From JAHEFU01 sp041395205 (lineage in GTDB: Bacteria > 4484-113 > JAFGCY01), in contig JAWLAZ010000003.1 in assembly GCA_041395205.1 (NCBI GenBank), positions 434,001 to 498,000 on the forward strand: a DNA stretch of 64,000 nucleotides. Reading direction: 5' to 3'. The notes below the pieces were generated by a model that was not told the origin of the DNA, did no database searches, and was given only the letters and a program-made list of their open reading frames with translations. This document shows positions 36,706 to 46,346 of the stretch, one piece after another. The translations under genes were made by a program, and so were the position numbers. Position 1 is the first letter of the stretch. Each line of letters begins with the position of its first letter.

Positions 36706-38013
36706 TTAACCCACATCGCTGCGCAGTGCGCCGGTGCTGGCGCGGCGCTCCTGGCTGGTGCTGAGGCGGCTTTCACGGCTGATCTGGCGGATCTCGGCCA
36801 GGCCGATGGCGATGATCAGTGAAACACTGACCATGCTCACGATCAGGCTGGTGCCGCCCACGGAGAAGAACGGCAGGGTCAGGCCGCTGTTGGGGACCAC
36901 GTTCGTGGTCACGGCGATGTTGACCATCGCCTGCAGGCAAATCGTGAATCCAATGGCGGCTGCCACGGTGCGGTGGAAGGGATCACGGCAGCGGCTGGAA
37001 AGTTCCTGGGCAAACCAGGCCAGCGCGAGGAACAGCCCGAGCACGAAGATCCCACCCAGCAGGCCGAGCTCCTCGACGATCACCGGAAACACGAAATCGG
37101 TACGCGCATACGGCAGGCGATTGAGCTTCTGCTCGCTGCGGAGGTAGCCCCGGCCGGTCATGCCGCCGTCAATGATCGCGCCCATGGACTGCGTGATCTG
37201 GAAGGCTGCCGCGTCGTCGTTTTCCATTGGATTGCGGAATGTTTCCAGGCGCTGGCTGACATAGGGCACGAAGTGCGGGGCCACGTAGAAAATGGACAGG
37301 CCAAGCAGCACCAGTGATCCGGCGAGGATCAGCAGCTGCGTGCGCTGGATGCCGGCGATCACGAGCGTGATCGCACTGGCGGCAACGATGATCGCGGTAC
37401 TGCCGAGGTCCGGCTGGATCACGGTGAAACCAGCGGCGGCGGCGATTGCGGCAAAGCACAGCGCCGGAACATGCGGCCAGTTCGGTCGCCTGCGGCTGAG
37501 GTTGCGGCCCTGCTCCCGGGCCTGCTGCAGTTCGGAAGGCTGACGCCGCCACCAGCACAGCAGCTGCGCCAGGTAGAGGATCAGGGTCAGCTTGAGCAGT
37601 TCCGAGGACTGGAAGGTGATGCCGAAGATGCTGATCGCCCGGGTGGCACCGTTGGCACTGGCACCCATCCCGGAGAACTTGACGAGAATCACGAGCAGGA
37701 GCGAGGCGAGGAACAGCACCGGAATCACGAATTTTGCCCAGCGCCGGACCGGAGAGAAAACCACGTAGGCAGCGATTCCCGCCAGGCTGAGGATCACGCC
37801 GATGCCGAGCATCATCATGTGGCGGATGAAGTCGCCATAGGGGGCGTTGCCAGCGGCGATGTTGGAGTAGACCGTTGTCGAATAGACCATCGCCGCCCCG
37901 CTCAGCACGAGCAGGGCCAGCACGATTGCCAGATTGCGCACGCTGCCCTGCAGCGCACGGATGCGCGGCATGGCGCTGAGTGCCACGGGAGACGTGATCG
38001 TCCCAGATCCCAC
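36706..38013 (-). CDS. ftsW: Septal peptidoglycan polymerase FtsW
   Basis: This SEDS-family protein of 435 residues has about ten membrane helices. Landmarks: AGFTVIQPDLGSTAIIVAAS, GGMTGRGYLRSEQKLNRLPYARTDFVFPVIVEELGLLGG and NSGLTLPFFSVGGTSLIVSM. It polymerises glycan strands together with FtsI. The true start may be the Met at residue 15 (MPRIRALQG). It is the last gene of the cell-wall cluster; murG, murC, ftsQ, ftsA and ftsZ do not follow, and the nuo operon comes next. Confidence 0.93.
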   Translation of the reverse strand: MGSGTITSPVALSAMPRIRALQGSVRNLAIVLALLVLSGAAMVYSTTVYSNIAAGNAPYGDFIRHMMMLGIGVILSLAGIAAYVVFSPVRRWAKFVIPVLFLASLLLVILVKFSGMGASANGATRAISIFGITFQSSELLKLTLILYLAQLLCWWRRQPSELQQAREQGRNLSRRRPNWPHVPALCFAAIAAAAGFTVIQPDLGSTAIIVAASAITLVIAGIQRTQLLILAGSLVLLGLSIFYVAPHFVPYVSQRLETFRNPMENDDAAAFQITQSMGAIIDGGMTGRGYLRSEQKLNRLPYARTDFVFPVIVEELGLLGGIFVLGLFLALAWFAQELSSRCRDPFHRTVAAAIGFTICLQAMVNIAVTTNVVPNSGLTLPFFSVGGTSLIVSMVSVSLIIAIGLAEIRQISRESRLSTSQERRASTGALRSDVG

Positions 38014-38040
38014 TGTTCACCTCAAAACCCGGAGACGTGC

Positions 38041-39408
38041 TCAGCCGAGATCAAGCGAAGCGACGATCTGCTTGAAATGCTCGCCACGCACGTCGAATCC
38101 GGGGTACTGGTCGAAGCTGGCGCAGGCCGGTGACAACAGCAGTGTTCCACCCTCGCCCGCCAGTTGCCGTACACCCTCCTGCACGGCCTGTTCGACGTTT
38201 TCAACCCTCGAAAGTCCATTATAACCCGCCGCGCGCAGTTCCTGCTCGAATCTGTCGGCGGCTTCGCCGTAGAGAATCGCATGCTGCGCCCTCTGTTTCA
38301 GCAGCTCAATCATCACGGACAGGTCAGTGTTCTTGTCGCGCCCGCCGAGGATGATTGTCAGCGGACCCTGCATCGCCCTGAGTGCGGTGATCGTAGCCTC
38401 GGGGTTGGTGGCCTTGCTGTCGTTGTAGAAGCGGATTCCGCCGGCCTCGCGGCAGAGCTCGATGCGGTGCTCGTAGCCGTGGAAGCTGGAGAGCCGCTCG
38501 ATGATGGTTTCGCGCGTGGCCCCGACAACGAGGGCCGCGAGGATTGCCGCCATCGCGTTCTCCACATTGTGCAGGCCGGGAATCCGGATGCAGTCCAGCG
38601 GGATCTCCGCGCCCTCGCTGCCGAGGTCGCAGATGATGCGGTCGTTGGCAAGCCAGGCACCACGCAGGCGGTTGCCGGGCGTGGAGCGGTACTGCAGGAA
38701 ATGCAGGTCCGGACGCTTGAACACATCCGGATGGAACTCGGGGGTCATGGCATTCGTGATCACGAAGTCCCCCTCCTGCATGTTGTCGACCATGCGGCGC
38801 TTGATGCGCGCGTATTCCTCCACGGTCCCGTGGCGGTCAAGGTGGTCAGGCGTCAGGTTGGTGTAGATGGCGATGCGCGGCGCAAAGGCGTCGATGGCCT
38901 CCAGCTGGTAGCTGGAAACCTCCAGCGCCACGAATTCATTGGGCTGGATCTCATCGAGGCTGGCCAGCAGCGGGCTGCCGATGTTGCCAAGCACATGACA
39001 GGGACCGAGGGCGGAGAGGATGTGGCCGAGCATCACGGTCGTCGTGCTCTTGCCGTTGGTTCCGGTGATCCCGATCAGGTAGCCCTCGCAGTAGCGCGAG
39101 GCGAATTCCAGCTCGGAGATCACGTTGACACCGGCGGCCAGCGCGGCACTGACATTGCTGTTGCTGAGCGGTACTCCGGGACTGACGATCAGGGTGTCGA
39201 GCGTGGCCGCCACGGCTTCCGCCCCCTCTCCCGCGATTACGTCATAGCGGTCCTCGGCCTGCTGCTGCAGATCGGAAAGCGCTTCGGGAGGCGTGTTGTC
39301 AACGAAGACCAGCGGCCGCACCATGCGTGGGGCCAGGTACTCGACGCAGGCCCGGCCCGTCTTGCCGAGTCCGTAGATGCCAACCTTCTGTCCGAGCCAG
39401 TCGTTCAA
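38041..39408 (-). CDS. murD: UDP-N-acetylmuramoylalanine--D-glutamate ligase
   Basis: This 455-residue Mur ligase adds D-Glu to UDP-MurNAc-L-Ala. It has the N-terminal Rossmann GLGKTGRACVEYL, P-loop GITGTNGKSTTTVMLGHIL, EVSSYQLEAI, NLTPDHLDRH, HRIELCREAGGIRFYNDSKATNPEAT and ILGGRDKNTD, which separate MurD from other Mur ligases. The D-Glu source would be MurI encoded at 10 kb. Confidence 0.94.
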   Translation of the reverse strand: MNDWLGQKVGIYGLGKTGRACVEYLAPRMVRPLVFVDNTPPEALSDLQQQAEDRYDVIAGEGAEAVAATLDTLIVSPGVPLSNSNVSAALAAGVNVISELEFASRYCEGYLIGITGTNGKSTTTVMLGHILSALGPCHVLGNIGSPLLASLDEIQPNEFVALEVSSYQLEAIDAFAPRIAIYTNLTPDHLDRHGTVEEYARIKRRMVDNMQEGDFVITNAMTPEFHPDVFKRPDLHFLQYRSTPGNRLRGAWLANDRIICDLGSEGAEIPLDCIRIPGLHNVENAMAAILAALVVGATRETIIERLSSFHGYEHRIELCREAGGIRFYNDSKATNPEATITALRAMQGPLTIILGGRDKNTDLSVMIELLKQRAQHAILYGEAADRFEQELRAAGYNGLSRVENVEQAVQEGVRQLAGEGGTLLLSPACASFDQYPGFDVRGEHFKQIVASLDLG

Positions 39409-39438
39409 TTCCGTGTCCGTTGAAATGAGGTGAGGAGA

Positions 39439-40512
39439 TTATGCAACACGCGTGCGGTAGCGCAGCACGAGGAAAACGAAAGTCAGGAAGAGCAGCAGTG
39501 AACTGAGCAGCCCGGGCAGCAGGCCGAGCTTCAGCCACAGCCAGGCACTGAGGCAGCCCCAGGCCTGCAGCGCGGCAAAGACATAGACGACGGTGGTTTC
39601 CTTCCAGCCTGCCAGCTCGAAGTGGTGATGAATCGGCGTCATCAGGAACAGGCGCTTGCCACCTGTCCGCCTGAAGTAGACAACCTGCAGCATCACGCTG
39701 AGCACTTCCACCACCCAGATGAAGGCAAACAGACCGAGGTAAAGCCACTCTCCACTGAAGAACCAGATGCCGGCGGCCAGTGCGCCGATGCACAGTGACC
39801 CGCTGTCACCCATGTAGATCGACGCCGGTTTCCAGTTGTAGCTCAGAAAGGCGATCAGCAGCCCGATGCAGACTGCAACCGGCAGCAACAGTGCAGATGA
39901 GGTGGCAAACATGGGCAGCACTACGAGCATCGCCAGGAAGCTGGCCAGAGAGCTCGTGCCGAGCAGGCCGTCAAGCCCGTCAGTGAAATTGCTGCCGTTC
40001 ATGGCACCAAGCCAGATGAACAGTCCGAGCAGGTAATAGAGCCAGACCGGAAGACCTGCGGCGAAGCTGAGCTGTGCGCCTGGAAGCAGGCCGGTGGTGT
40101 CAAGTGCCCCCGGGACATCCGGCAGACTGTGGTGGATCAGGTACAGCAGCACCAGCCCGGTGAGGATCATTGCCGGCAGCTTGAAGCGCGCCTTGAGTCC
40201 GGCTGAGCCACCAAGCACCTTGGACCTGTCGTCAATGAAGCCGAGCAGGCCCATCAGGACTGAGGCAAAGCACACATATGCGACTGAGCGGGATGCAGGC
40301 TCAATCACGAGGAATGAGCCAAGCAGCAGCATGCACAGCACAAACACCAGACCGGCACCGGTCGGCACCTTGCCCTTCTGCTTGTGACTTTCCGGTCCGG
40401 CCTCGCGGAAGGCCTGGTTCATTCTGCCGCCGACGATTCTGCGGTAGAGGAAGAACAGCACCAGGCCGACTGCAACTGAACCGATGCCAGCCACTGTCAG
40501 CGGGAACTGCAT
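39439..40512 (-). CDS. mraY: Phospho-MurNAc-pentapeptide transferase
   Basis: This 357-residue integral membrane enzyme makes lipid I. Catalytic Asp pair in GFIDDRSKVLGG, MNGSNFTDGLDGLLG (usually NAVNLTDGLDGL) and histidine block MTPIHHHFELAGWKET are visible. Several regions are more divergent from consensus than the Mur ligases, but length and motifs are complete. It follows murF by 2 nt. Confidence 0.92.
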   Translation of the reverse strand: MQFPLTVAGIGSVAVGLVLFFLYRRIVGGRMNQAFREAGPESHKQKGKVPTGAGLVFVLCMLLLGSFLVIEPASRSVAYVCFASVLMGLLGFIDDRSKVLGGSAGLKARFKLPAMILTGLVLLYLIHHSLPDVPGALDTTGLLPGAQLSFAAGLPVWLYYLLGLFIWLGAMNGSNFTDGLDGLLGTSSLASFLAMLVVLPMFATSSALLLPVAVCIGLLIAFLSYNWKPASIYMGDSGSLCIGALAAGIWFFSGEWLYLGLFAFIWVVEVLSVMLQVVYFRRTGGKRLFLMTPIHHHFELAGWKETTVVYVFAALQAWGCLSAWLWLKLGLLPGLLSSLLLFLTFVFLVLRYRTRVA

Positions 40513-40514
40513 GC

Positions 40515-42239
40515 TCAGACCGCCGTGCCGTTCAGCAGGTCATTGACGACGCGCTCAAGGTGCAGGGCACGGCTGCCCTTGACCATCACGACCTTGGGTT
40601 TGTCATTGCGGTTGATCGCGCTGAGCAGCAGAGCGCTGAGCTTGCTGGCGGCGCGGTCGTCAAGGATCACGGTGTCTCCGCGCTGACGGGTGTCGTTGTT
40701 CTGCTGTGCACCGCGGCCACCGCGCATCGGTGCCCCGAACTCGCGGTTGCTGCGCTCACCGTGCATGGGTGCGCCGAAGCTGCGGTCCTCGGGACGGAAG
40801 CCCATCGAGGCCTCCAGCTCACTGCGGCCCTCGATGTAGAACAGCTCAACATCGTCCATGCCCTCAACCTCATTGAAGGCATTCATGCGCGGGCCGATCG
40901 CATAGACCTGCTTCAGCGGCAGGTTGAGCGTCGTCAGTGCGCACTGGCGGTGCAGCAGGGTCTCATACTTGCCGAGCTCCAGCATGTCACCGATCACGAG
41001 GATCTTCTCGAAGCTGTCGTCAATGTTGAGCAGCAGCTCCAGGCTGTCGCGCACACTGGCCGGCGAACTGTTGTAGCAGTCGTCAATCAGGAACAGGTCC
41101 TGCCCGAGCTGGAAGAGGTTCAGGCGCTGCGGGGCGGGCAGCAGTTCCGGGGCGGCCTCGGCAATGTCCTCAAGCGTGAGACCCATGCTCAGTCCGGCAG
41201 CGGCGGCGGCGGTGAGATTCTCGATCGCGCCACGGCCCAGCATCTGCAGCTGCACCTGGACCTTGCCCTCGCGCGTGCAGAGCATGAAGCGGCTGCCATC
41301 GATGCCCAGCAGCTCGACATCCTCCAGCCAGACATCCGCCTCCGGCAGGTCCAGCGGGAGCTCGAAGTTGTCATTGCGTGTGATGAATGGCGGGATGCCG
41401 CAGTTGCGGTAGGCCTCCGAGGCATCGAAGAACATCAGTTCATATTCATCGCGGCTGGCCTTGCGGGAGCTGATCTCGTTGAGGATCCCGAACAGGTTCT
41501 CATCGCGGCGGTTGAGCACCACGGTGCCGCCGGGAACCAGTCCGTCGACGATCTCACCCTTGGCCTTGTAAACCTCTTCGAATGAACCGAGCCGGCCGAC
41601 ATGGCTGCCGGAGGTGTTGGTGATCAGGGCGATGTTCGGATGCGAGATCCGCGAAAGCAGGCTGATCTCACCGCGGGCGCGCATTGCCATTTCCACCACG
41701 GTCATCTCCGTGTAGGCATTGATCCGGCTCAGGGCCAGCGGCACGCCGATCTCATTGTTGAAGTTCTTTTCCGTACCGACGGTCTGGAAACGCTTGGACA
41801 GCAACTGGATCAGCATTTCCTTGGTACCGGTCTTGCCGACACTGCCGGTGATGCCGATCACCTTAGTATCGAACTGGCGCCGGAACCACTCCGCCATCTT
41901 CTGCAGGGAGACAAGCGTGTGCCGGACCTCGATCACGCAGACATCCTCGAATTCGAGGAATCCGCGCTGCACCTGGCTGCGCAGCCAGCTGAGGATCTCG
42001 TGGATCTGATGGTGGCCGGTGCGCACGAAGCAGGCCACGGCACCCTTGCCGATGCTGTCGATGATGAACTGGTGGCCGTCGCGGCTCTGGCCCATCAGCG
42101 GCACGAACAGCGTGCGGTGGTCCACGTAGCGGCTGTCAATGCAGTAGTTGCCGAAGCGGATGTCCGGGTTGCCATGCAGCAGTCTGCCGCCGATCGCAGG
42201 CAGCAGTTCGCCGATGGCGAAGGTCGATTCATTAGCCAT
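40515..42239 (-). CDS. murF: UDP-MurNAc-tripeptide--D-Ala-D-Ala ligase with internal repeat insert
   Basis: This 574-residue Mur ligase (typical 450-470) has GITGSVGKTGTKEML (P-loop), EMAMRARGEISLLSRISHPNIALITN and LLPAPQRLNLFQL...LIDDCYNSSPASV, all diagnostic for MurF. The extra length includes a long segment in the middle domain and a low-complexity insert at about residues 485-520. There FGAPMHGERSNRE is followed by FGAPMRGGRGAQQ, an imperfect 13-residue tandem repeat (39-bp period in DNA). The insert is in the C-terminal domain and likely a surface loop. Confidence 0.92.
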   Translation of the reverse strand: MANESTFAIGELLPAIGGRLLHGNPDIRFGNYCIDSRYVDHRTLFVPLMGQSRDGHQFIIDSIGKGAVACFVRTGHHQIHEILSWLRSQVQRGFLEFEDVCVIEVRHTLVSLQKMAEWFRRQFDTKVIGITGSVGKTGTKEMLIQLLSKRFQTVGTEKNFNNEIGVPLALSRINAYTEMTVVEMAMRARGEISLLSRISHPNIALITNTSGSHVGRLGSFEEVYKAKGEIVDGLVPGGTVVLNRRDENLFGILNEISSRKASRDEYELMFFDASEAYRNCGIPPFITRNDNFELPLDLPEADVWLEDVELLGIDGSRFMLCTREGKVQVQLQMLGRGAIENLTAAAAAGLSMGLTLEDIAEAAPELLPAPQRLNLFQLGQDLFLIDDCYNSSPASVRDSLELLLNIDDSFEKILVIGDMLELGKYETLLHRQCALTTLNLPLKQVYAIGPRMNAFNEVEGMDDVELFYIEGRSELEASMGFRPEDRSFGAPMHGERSNREFGAPMRGGRGAQQNNDTRQRGDTVILDDRAASKLSALLLSAINRNDKPKVVMVKGSRALHLERVVNDLLNGTAV

Positions 42240-42409
42240 TTGTCGAATACCTCAAGTACCAGATAGGGTCCGGGCGGTCCCGGGCGCTGCCGGAGCGTGC
42301 ATCCTATGGGACACCGATGTCCGCTACCGTGGATAAGGAACAAAATGAGTAGCGGTTTGGTTGTCCGGCAGGCCTATATATTAATGCAGATTTCTCCGGA
42401 GTGCAGCAG
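42240..42409 (-). other. 170-nt gap between murE and murF
   Basis: It contains a 7-bp inverted pair CCGCTAC (42321-42327) / GTAGCGG (42349-42355) and, on the minus strand, TTATCCACG, one mismatch from a DnaA box. An AT-rich TTAATATATA tract near 42375-42385 could hold a promoter for murF. No gene is seen. Confidence 0.3.
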
Positions 42410-43933
42410 TTATGCGCTGCTGTCCGTACTTTCCGCGAAATAGCGTTCGACCTCTTCCACATCAGAGAAGTGAATCGTGCGGTCGCGCAGGATCTGATAG
42501 TCCTCATGGCCCTTGCCCGCGATCAGTACGATGTCCCCTGCAGTGGATTCTGCGAGTGCGCGGCGGATCGCCTCGCGGCGGTCCTCAACCCTCAGCCAGG
42601 CCGCTCCCTGCGGATTCAGCCCGGCGATGATCTCATCAAGGATCGCGGCCGGGTCCTCCGTGCGCGGGTTGTCACTGGTGAAGATCGACAGTGCACTGCC
42701 GCGCTGGGCGATTGCCCCCATCTGCGGACGCTTGCTGCGGTCACGGTCACCGCCACAGCCCACGACAGTGATCAGCCGCCTGCCTGCGGGTACGAGCCGG
42801 CCGAGGGCGCGGACGACATTGTCAACCGCATCCGGAGTATGGGCATAGTCCACGTAGACATTCACGCCCTGCGGGTTGCCGACCCGCTGCAGCCTGCCTG
42901 GCACATTGCTGAAGGAAGCCAGACCCGCGCGGATCTGCGGCAGATCCAGACCTTCCAGCAGCGCTACGCCGGCGGCGGCTGTGCAGTTGTGGATCTGGAA
43001 TTCGCCCGCCAGTCCGCAGTGCAGGAAGGCCAGGTTGGCATCCTCGCTGAGGCTGGGAGGCCAGATCCCGTTCTTTAGTACGAGTTTCCAGGAAACGCCG
43101 CTGGCGGCGGCCTCGGGTTCGGTGATCACGAGGTTGCAGACGCGTTCCGTGCCGTACTTGAGCAGCAGGCCGCCGAAGCGCGAGGCGTAGCCCCGTCCCG
43201 TTTCGTCATCCATGTTGATCACGGCATAACCGCCCTGTGGCGCGAGATAGTCCGCGAACAGGATCTCCTTGGCATCCGCGTAGTCCTGCATGCTGCCGTG
43301 GTAGTCAAAGTGGTCCTGGCTGAGATTGGTGAACACACCACCGGCGAAGCGGACTCCGGCAACACGGTGCTGCTGCAGGGCGTGGCTGCTGACTTCCATC
43401 ACCAGATGCGTGGCACCTTCATGCGCCAGATTGGCAAGCAGCTGCTGGATCTCCGCCGCGTCGGGAGTCGTCAGCGAACCGCTGAGAAATTCAGACTGAC
43501 CGGGACGCAGCAGGCCCAGAGTTCCGAGCACGGCGGCCCGCTGGCCGGCGCTGTTGAGCAGATGCCCGATCAGGAGAGCCGTGCTGGTCTTGCCGTTGGT
43601 ACCGGTTACACCGATCACGCGCAGTTTGCTGCTGGGATCGCCGAACAGCCTGGCATTCAGTTCCGCATAGGCACGGCGGCTGTCGGATACACGCACGAAT
43701 GAACCGGTGGCATCCGGATCCAGCGGGGCACTCTGCACCACCACCGAAGCTCCCGCCGCCAGGGCCTGGGAAACGAAACGGTGGCCGTCGTACTGCGTGC
43801 CGGGAATGGCAACGAACACGCTGCCGGGTACCACCTTCCTGCTGTCGCTGACCACGCGGTCAACTTCCATGTCGCCGAACAGGTTCATGTGGTCCAGGGA
43901 TTCCATTCCCTCCAGCAGGTCATCAAGTCTCAT
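42410..43933 (-). CDS. murE: UDP-MurNAc-L-Ala-D-Glu--meso-diaminopimelate ligase
   Basis: This 507-residue Mur ligase has VVSDSRKVVPGSVFVAIPGTQYDGHRFV, P-loop GVTGTNGKTSTALLIGHLL and the specificity motif DNPRTEDP, which is characteristic for meso-diaminopimelate rather than L-lysine enzymes. VVGCGGDRDRSKRPQMGAIA and IAGKGHEDYQ complete the ligase signature. It overlaps ftsI by 11 nt. The motif is the best evidence in the window for a diderm-type peptidoglycan. Confidence 0.95.
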   Translation of the reverse strand: MRLDDLLEGMESLDHMNLFGDMEVDRVVSDSRKVVPGSVFVAIPGTQYDGHRFVSQALAAGASVVVQSAPLDPDATGSFVRVSDSRRAYAELNARLFGDPSSKLRVIGVTGTNGKTSTALLIGHLLNSAGQRAAVLGTLGLLRPGQSEFLSGSLTTPDAAEIQQLLANLAHEGATHLVMEVSSHALQQHRVAGVRFAGGVFTNLSQDHFDYHGSMQDYADAKEILFADYLAPQGGYAVINMDDETGRGYASRFGGLLLKYGTERVCNLVITEPEAAASGVSWKLVLKNGIWPPSLSEDANLAFLHCGLAGEFQIHNCTAAAGVALLEGLDLPQIRAGLASFSNVPGRLQRVGNPQGVNVYVDYAHTPDAVDNVVRALGRLVPAGRRLITVVGCGGDRDRSKRPQMGAIAQRGSALSIFTSDNPRTEDPAAILDEIIAGLNPQGAAWLRVEDRREAIRRALAESTAGDIVLIAGKGHEDYQILRDRTIHFSDVEEVERYFAESTDSSA

Positions 43934-45800
43934 TGGGTACCTCTGCTCTCTCGCCGAATGACAGGTAGCTGATGCGGTCCGCGATCCGTGCGAACACCGG
44001 CCCGGCCACGCTGCCGCCGTAGTACTGCCCCCGGCGCGGGTGCGAGTACATCACCACGATCACGTACTGCGGATCCTTCACTGGGAAGTAGCCGGCGAAG
44101 CTCGCGAGATACGCATGCTCCTCGTAGCCACGGCCGTCCTTCGCCGCGATCTGCCCAGTGCCGGTCTTGCCGGCGGGCAGGAAGCGGGGATTGCCACTCT
44201 TCAGATCACGCTTGCTGGCCAGCGACTTCATGTAGCGCTCGGGGATCGCCTTCTTGCCGGTGCCACTGACAACGACATCGGCCAGCCACTGCTGGGCCCG
44301 GCGGCAACCCTGTTCACTGAGAACCTTGCGCTGGCCGCTGTCCAGGTCATAGACACGCTCGTTCTGCGCATCGATCAGCTGCATGCCGCTCTCCGGTTCG
44401 GCCTCCTCCAGCTCAAGCTTGAGCGTGGGCTTGACCTCGTAGCCGCCGTTGGCGATCACACAGTAGGCACTGGCCAGCTGCAGGGGAGTCATGGAAAAAC
44501 CCTGGCCGAAGCCGGAGTTGGCAAGTGAGACGGTGGGCCACTTCTGCTCCTCATCCAGCCAGCTGTTGGGGCGGCGGCCGCTGCCCTCCAGCGGCAGCTC
44601 TACACCGGTGCGGGAGAACAGGCCGTAACTGCTGAGGGCCTCCATCACGCGCTCCTGGCCGAGCTTCATGGCGATGCGTGCCATGCCGACGTTGCTGCTC
44701 TCGCGGATGATGTCTGCCACGGGCACGCCGCTGGAGTCGCCGATGTAGTGCGTGGCCTCGGCTTCCGTGATCCAGTAGCGTCCGATGTTGATGCGCTGAT
44801 TGCAGATGAAGCGCTGGCTCTCCGTGATCCAGCCACGGTCCGCGGCATAGGCTGCCAGCAGCGGCTTGGCGGTGCTGCCCGGTTCGACGAGATAGTGCAC
44901 CGCCGGATTCTGCTGGCTGACGAGCCGGCCCTGTTCGTCGAACATCCGTCCCGCCACGAAGTCGTTGGGATCGAAGTCCGGGGCACTGCTCATGGCCAGT
45001 ACCTGGCCGTTGAAGGGATCCATCACGATGGCAACACCCCAGTCCGGATTGTGCTCATCCATCCCGGCCTGCAGCTCCTCCTCGCAGATCAGCTGGATTG
45101 CAGGATCGAGCGTGGTGCGCAGGCTGCGGCCGGGGATCTCCTCGGAGACCGTCTGCAGCGAGCCCGGCAGGCGGTTCTGGGAGCCGTCGCGCATGAACTC
45201 CCGGCTGCCGGAGACGCCGCGCAGCTCATTGTGCCAGGCCGCTTCCAGCCCGAGCTGGTGCTCGCGGCGGCTGGAGAAGAAGCCGACCGTGGCCGGCGCT
45301 CCGCTGTCAGAGCAGGGGTAGTAGCGTTCGAGATAGTAGAGCGTGGTCACACCGCGGAAGTCGCGTTCGTCAATCTCGCGGGCGGCGGCGGCCGGCAGGC
45401 CGCTGAGGATCTCCAGCCCGCGGCTGCGGGAAGCCAGCATCCGGCGGCGCAGCTCGATGTCATTGCCACCGTTGTACTCCGAGAGCATGCTGACGATGCC
45501 CTCGACGGCTTCCTCGCCACCCTCGCGGATCAGCTGCATGTCCAGTACCACACGGGTCAGGCGGCGGGTCGTCGCCAGCACGCTGCCGTCGCGGTAGAGG
45601 ATGTCGCCGCGCCGGCCCTCGGGGCTTTCGCGGCCTTCCCAGCGGTCATGCACGGCCCGGCTGTAGTAGCCGGTGATGCGCGGGTCGTTCTGCAGAAAAT
45701 AAAGGTGGGCTGCCAGATAGGCAGCCCCGAGGAGGAAGGCGGAGAAGAATATCCTGTTGTGGACTCGCTGGAGCTTCTGCCAACGGTGCTCGTTCATCAT
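43923..45800 (-). CDS. ftsI: Septal penicillin-binding protein FtsI (PBP2b/PBP3 class)
   Basis: This 625-residue class B PBP is anchored by one N-terminal helix (IFFSAFLLGAAYLAAHLYFL). The transpeptidase domain has SxxK in GSTAKPLLA, SxN in ESSNVGMARIA and KTG in AGKTGTGQIA. It crosslinks septal peptidoglycan with FtsW. The start is either of the first two Met residues. Confidence 0.93.
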   Translation of the reverse strand: MMNEHRWQKLQRVHNRIFFSAFLLGAAYLAAHLYFLQNDPRITGYYSRAVHDRWEGRESPEGRRGDILYRDGSVLATTRRLTRVVLDMQLIREGGEEAVEGIVSMLSEYNGGNDIELRRRMLASRSRGLEILSGLPAAAAREIDERDFRGVTTLYYLERYYPCSDSGAPATVGFFSSRREHQLGLEAAWHNELRGVSGSREFMRDGSQNRLPGSLQTVSEEIPGRSLRTTLDPAIQLICEEELQAGMDEHNPDWGVAIVMDPFNGQVLAMSSAPDFDPNDFVAGRMFDEQGRLVSQQNPAVHYLVEPGSTAKPLLAAYAADRGWITESQRFICNQRINIGRYWITEAEATHYIGDSSGVPVADIIRESSNVGMARIAMKLGQERVMEALSSYGLFSRTGVELPLEGSGRRPNSWLDEEQKWPTVSLANSGFGQGFSMTPLQLASAYCVIANGGYEVKPTLKLELEEAEPESGMQLIDAQNERVYDLDSGQRKVLSEQGCRRAQQWLADVVVSGTGKKAIPERYMKSLASKRDLKSGNPRFLPAGKTGTGQIAAKDGRGYEEHAYLASFAGYFPVKDPQYVIVVMYSHPRRGQYYGGSVAGPVFARIADRISYLSFGERAEVPNET

Positions 45801-45835
45801 CGATCTCCGCAGTTGTCAATATATGTGCCCTCTGA

Positions 45836-46330
45836 TCAGGGCTCGATCTTGATCATTTCACGGCTGAGCGGGTACAGCTCCTCCACCAGCATCTTGCCAG
45901 AGGCCTGGCTGATGTTGGTGAGCACGATGTACTCGGTCGCCGGTTCATAGTTCACCAGGTCGGCAGGCTTGTTGTCACCCGCCAGCAGTTCGTTCTCACT
46001 CTGGATCAGGTCCTGGCGGGCCTCCTCCATCTGCTGCTCGATCTTGGTTCCCAGACCCTGGCTGAGCTGCTGGTCCTCGTAGGACAGCTTCATGGTGTCG
46101 CTGTCAAACGCGGCCATCGCCGCCAGCCCGATCACCGCCGCAAGCACTCCCGTCGCCACCAGCAGCTTGAAGCCCATCAGGCGGACGGCCCGGCCCTTGG
46201 CCAGCCTGCGCTGCCAGGCCCTGAAGCCGTTATGCCGGCGCTCACCGAACGCCGCACTCAGAATCCTGTACTCTCCGTAACCGTAGACCCGGTCCGTGGT
46301 GAACCGTGGGTCAAGCTTGGGAACCGCCAT
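45836..46330 (-). CDS. FtsL-like bitopic membrane protein (positional)
   Basis: This 164-residue protein sits between rsmH and ftsI, where FtsL is encoded in most dcw clusters. It has a basic cytoplasmic N-terminus of about 50 residues, one helix (LLVATGVLAAVIGLAAMAAF) and an extracytoplasmic helical region (DQQLSQGLGTKIEQQMEEARQ) that could form a coiled coil. Sequence similarity to FtsL is not recognisable, as is usual for this fast-evolving family. The assignment rests on topology and position. Confidence 0.6.
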   Translation of the reverse strand: MAVPKLDPRFTTDRVYGYGEYRILSAAFGERRHNGFRAWQRRLAKGRAVRLMGFKLLVATGVLAAVIGLAAMAAFDSDTMKLSYEDQQLSQGLGTKIEQQMEEARQDLIQSENELLAGDNKPADLVNYEPATEYIVLTNISQASGKMLVEELYPLSREMIKIEP

Positions 46331-46346
46331 CGGTCTCGCTCCTCAA

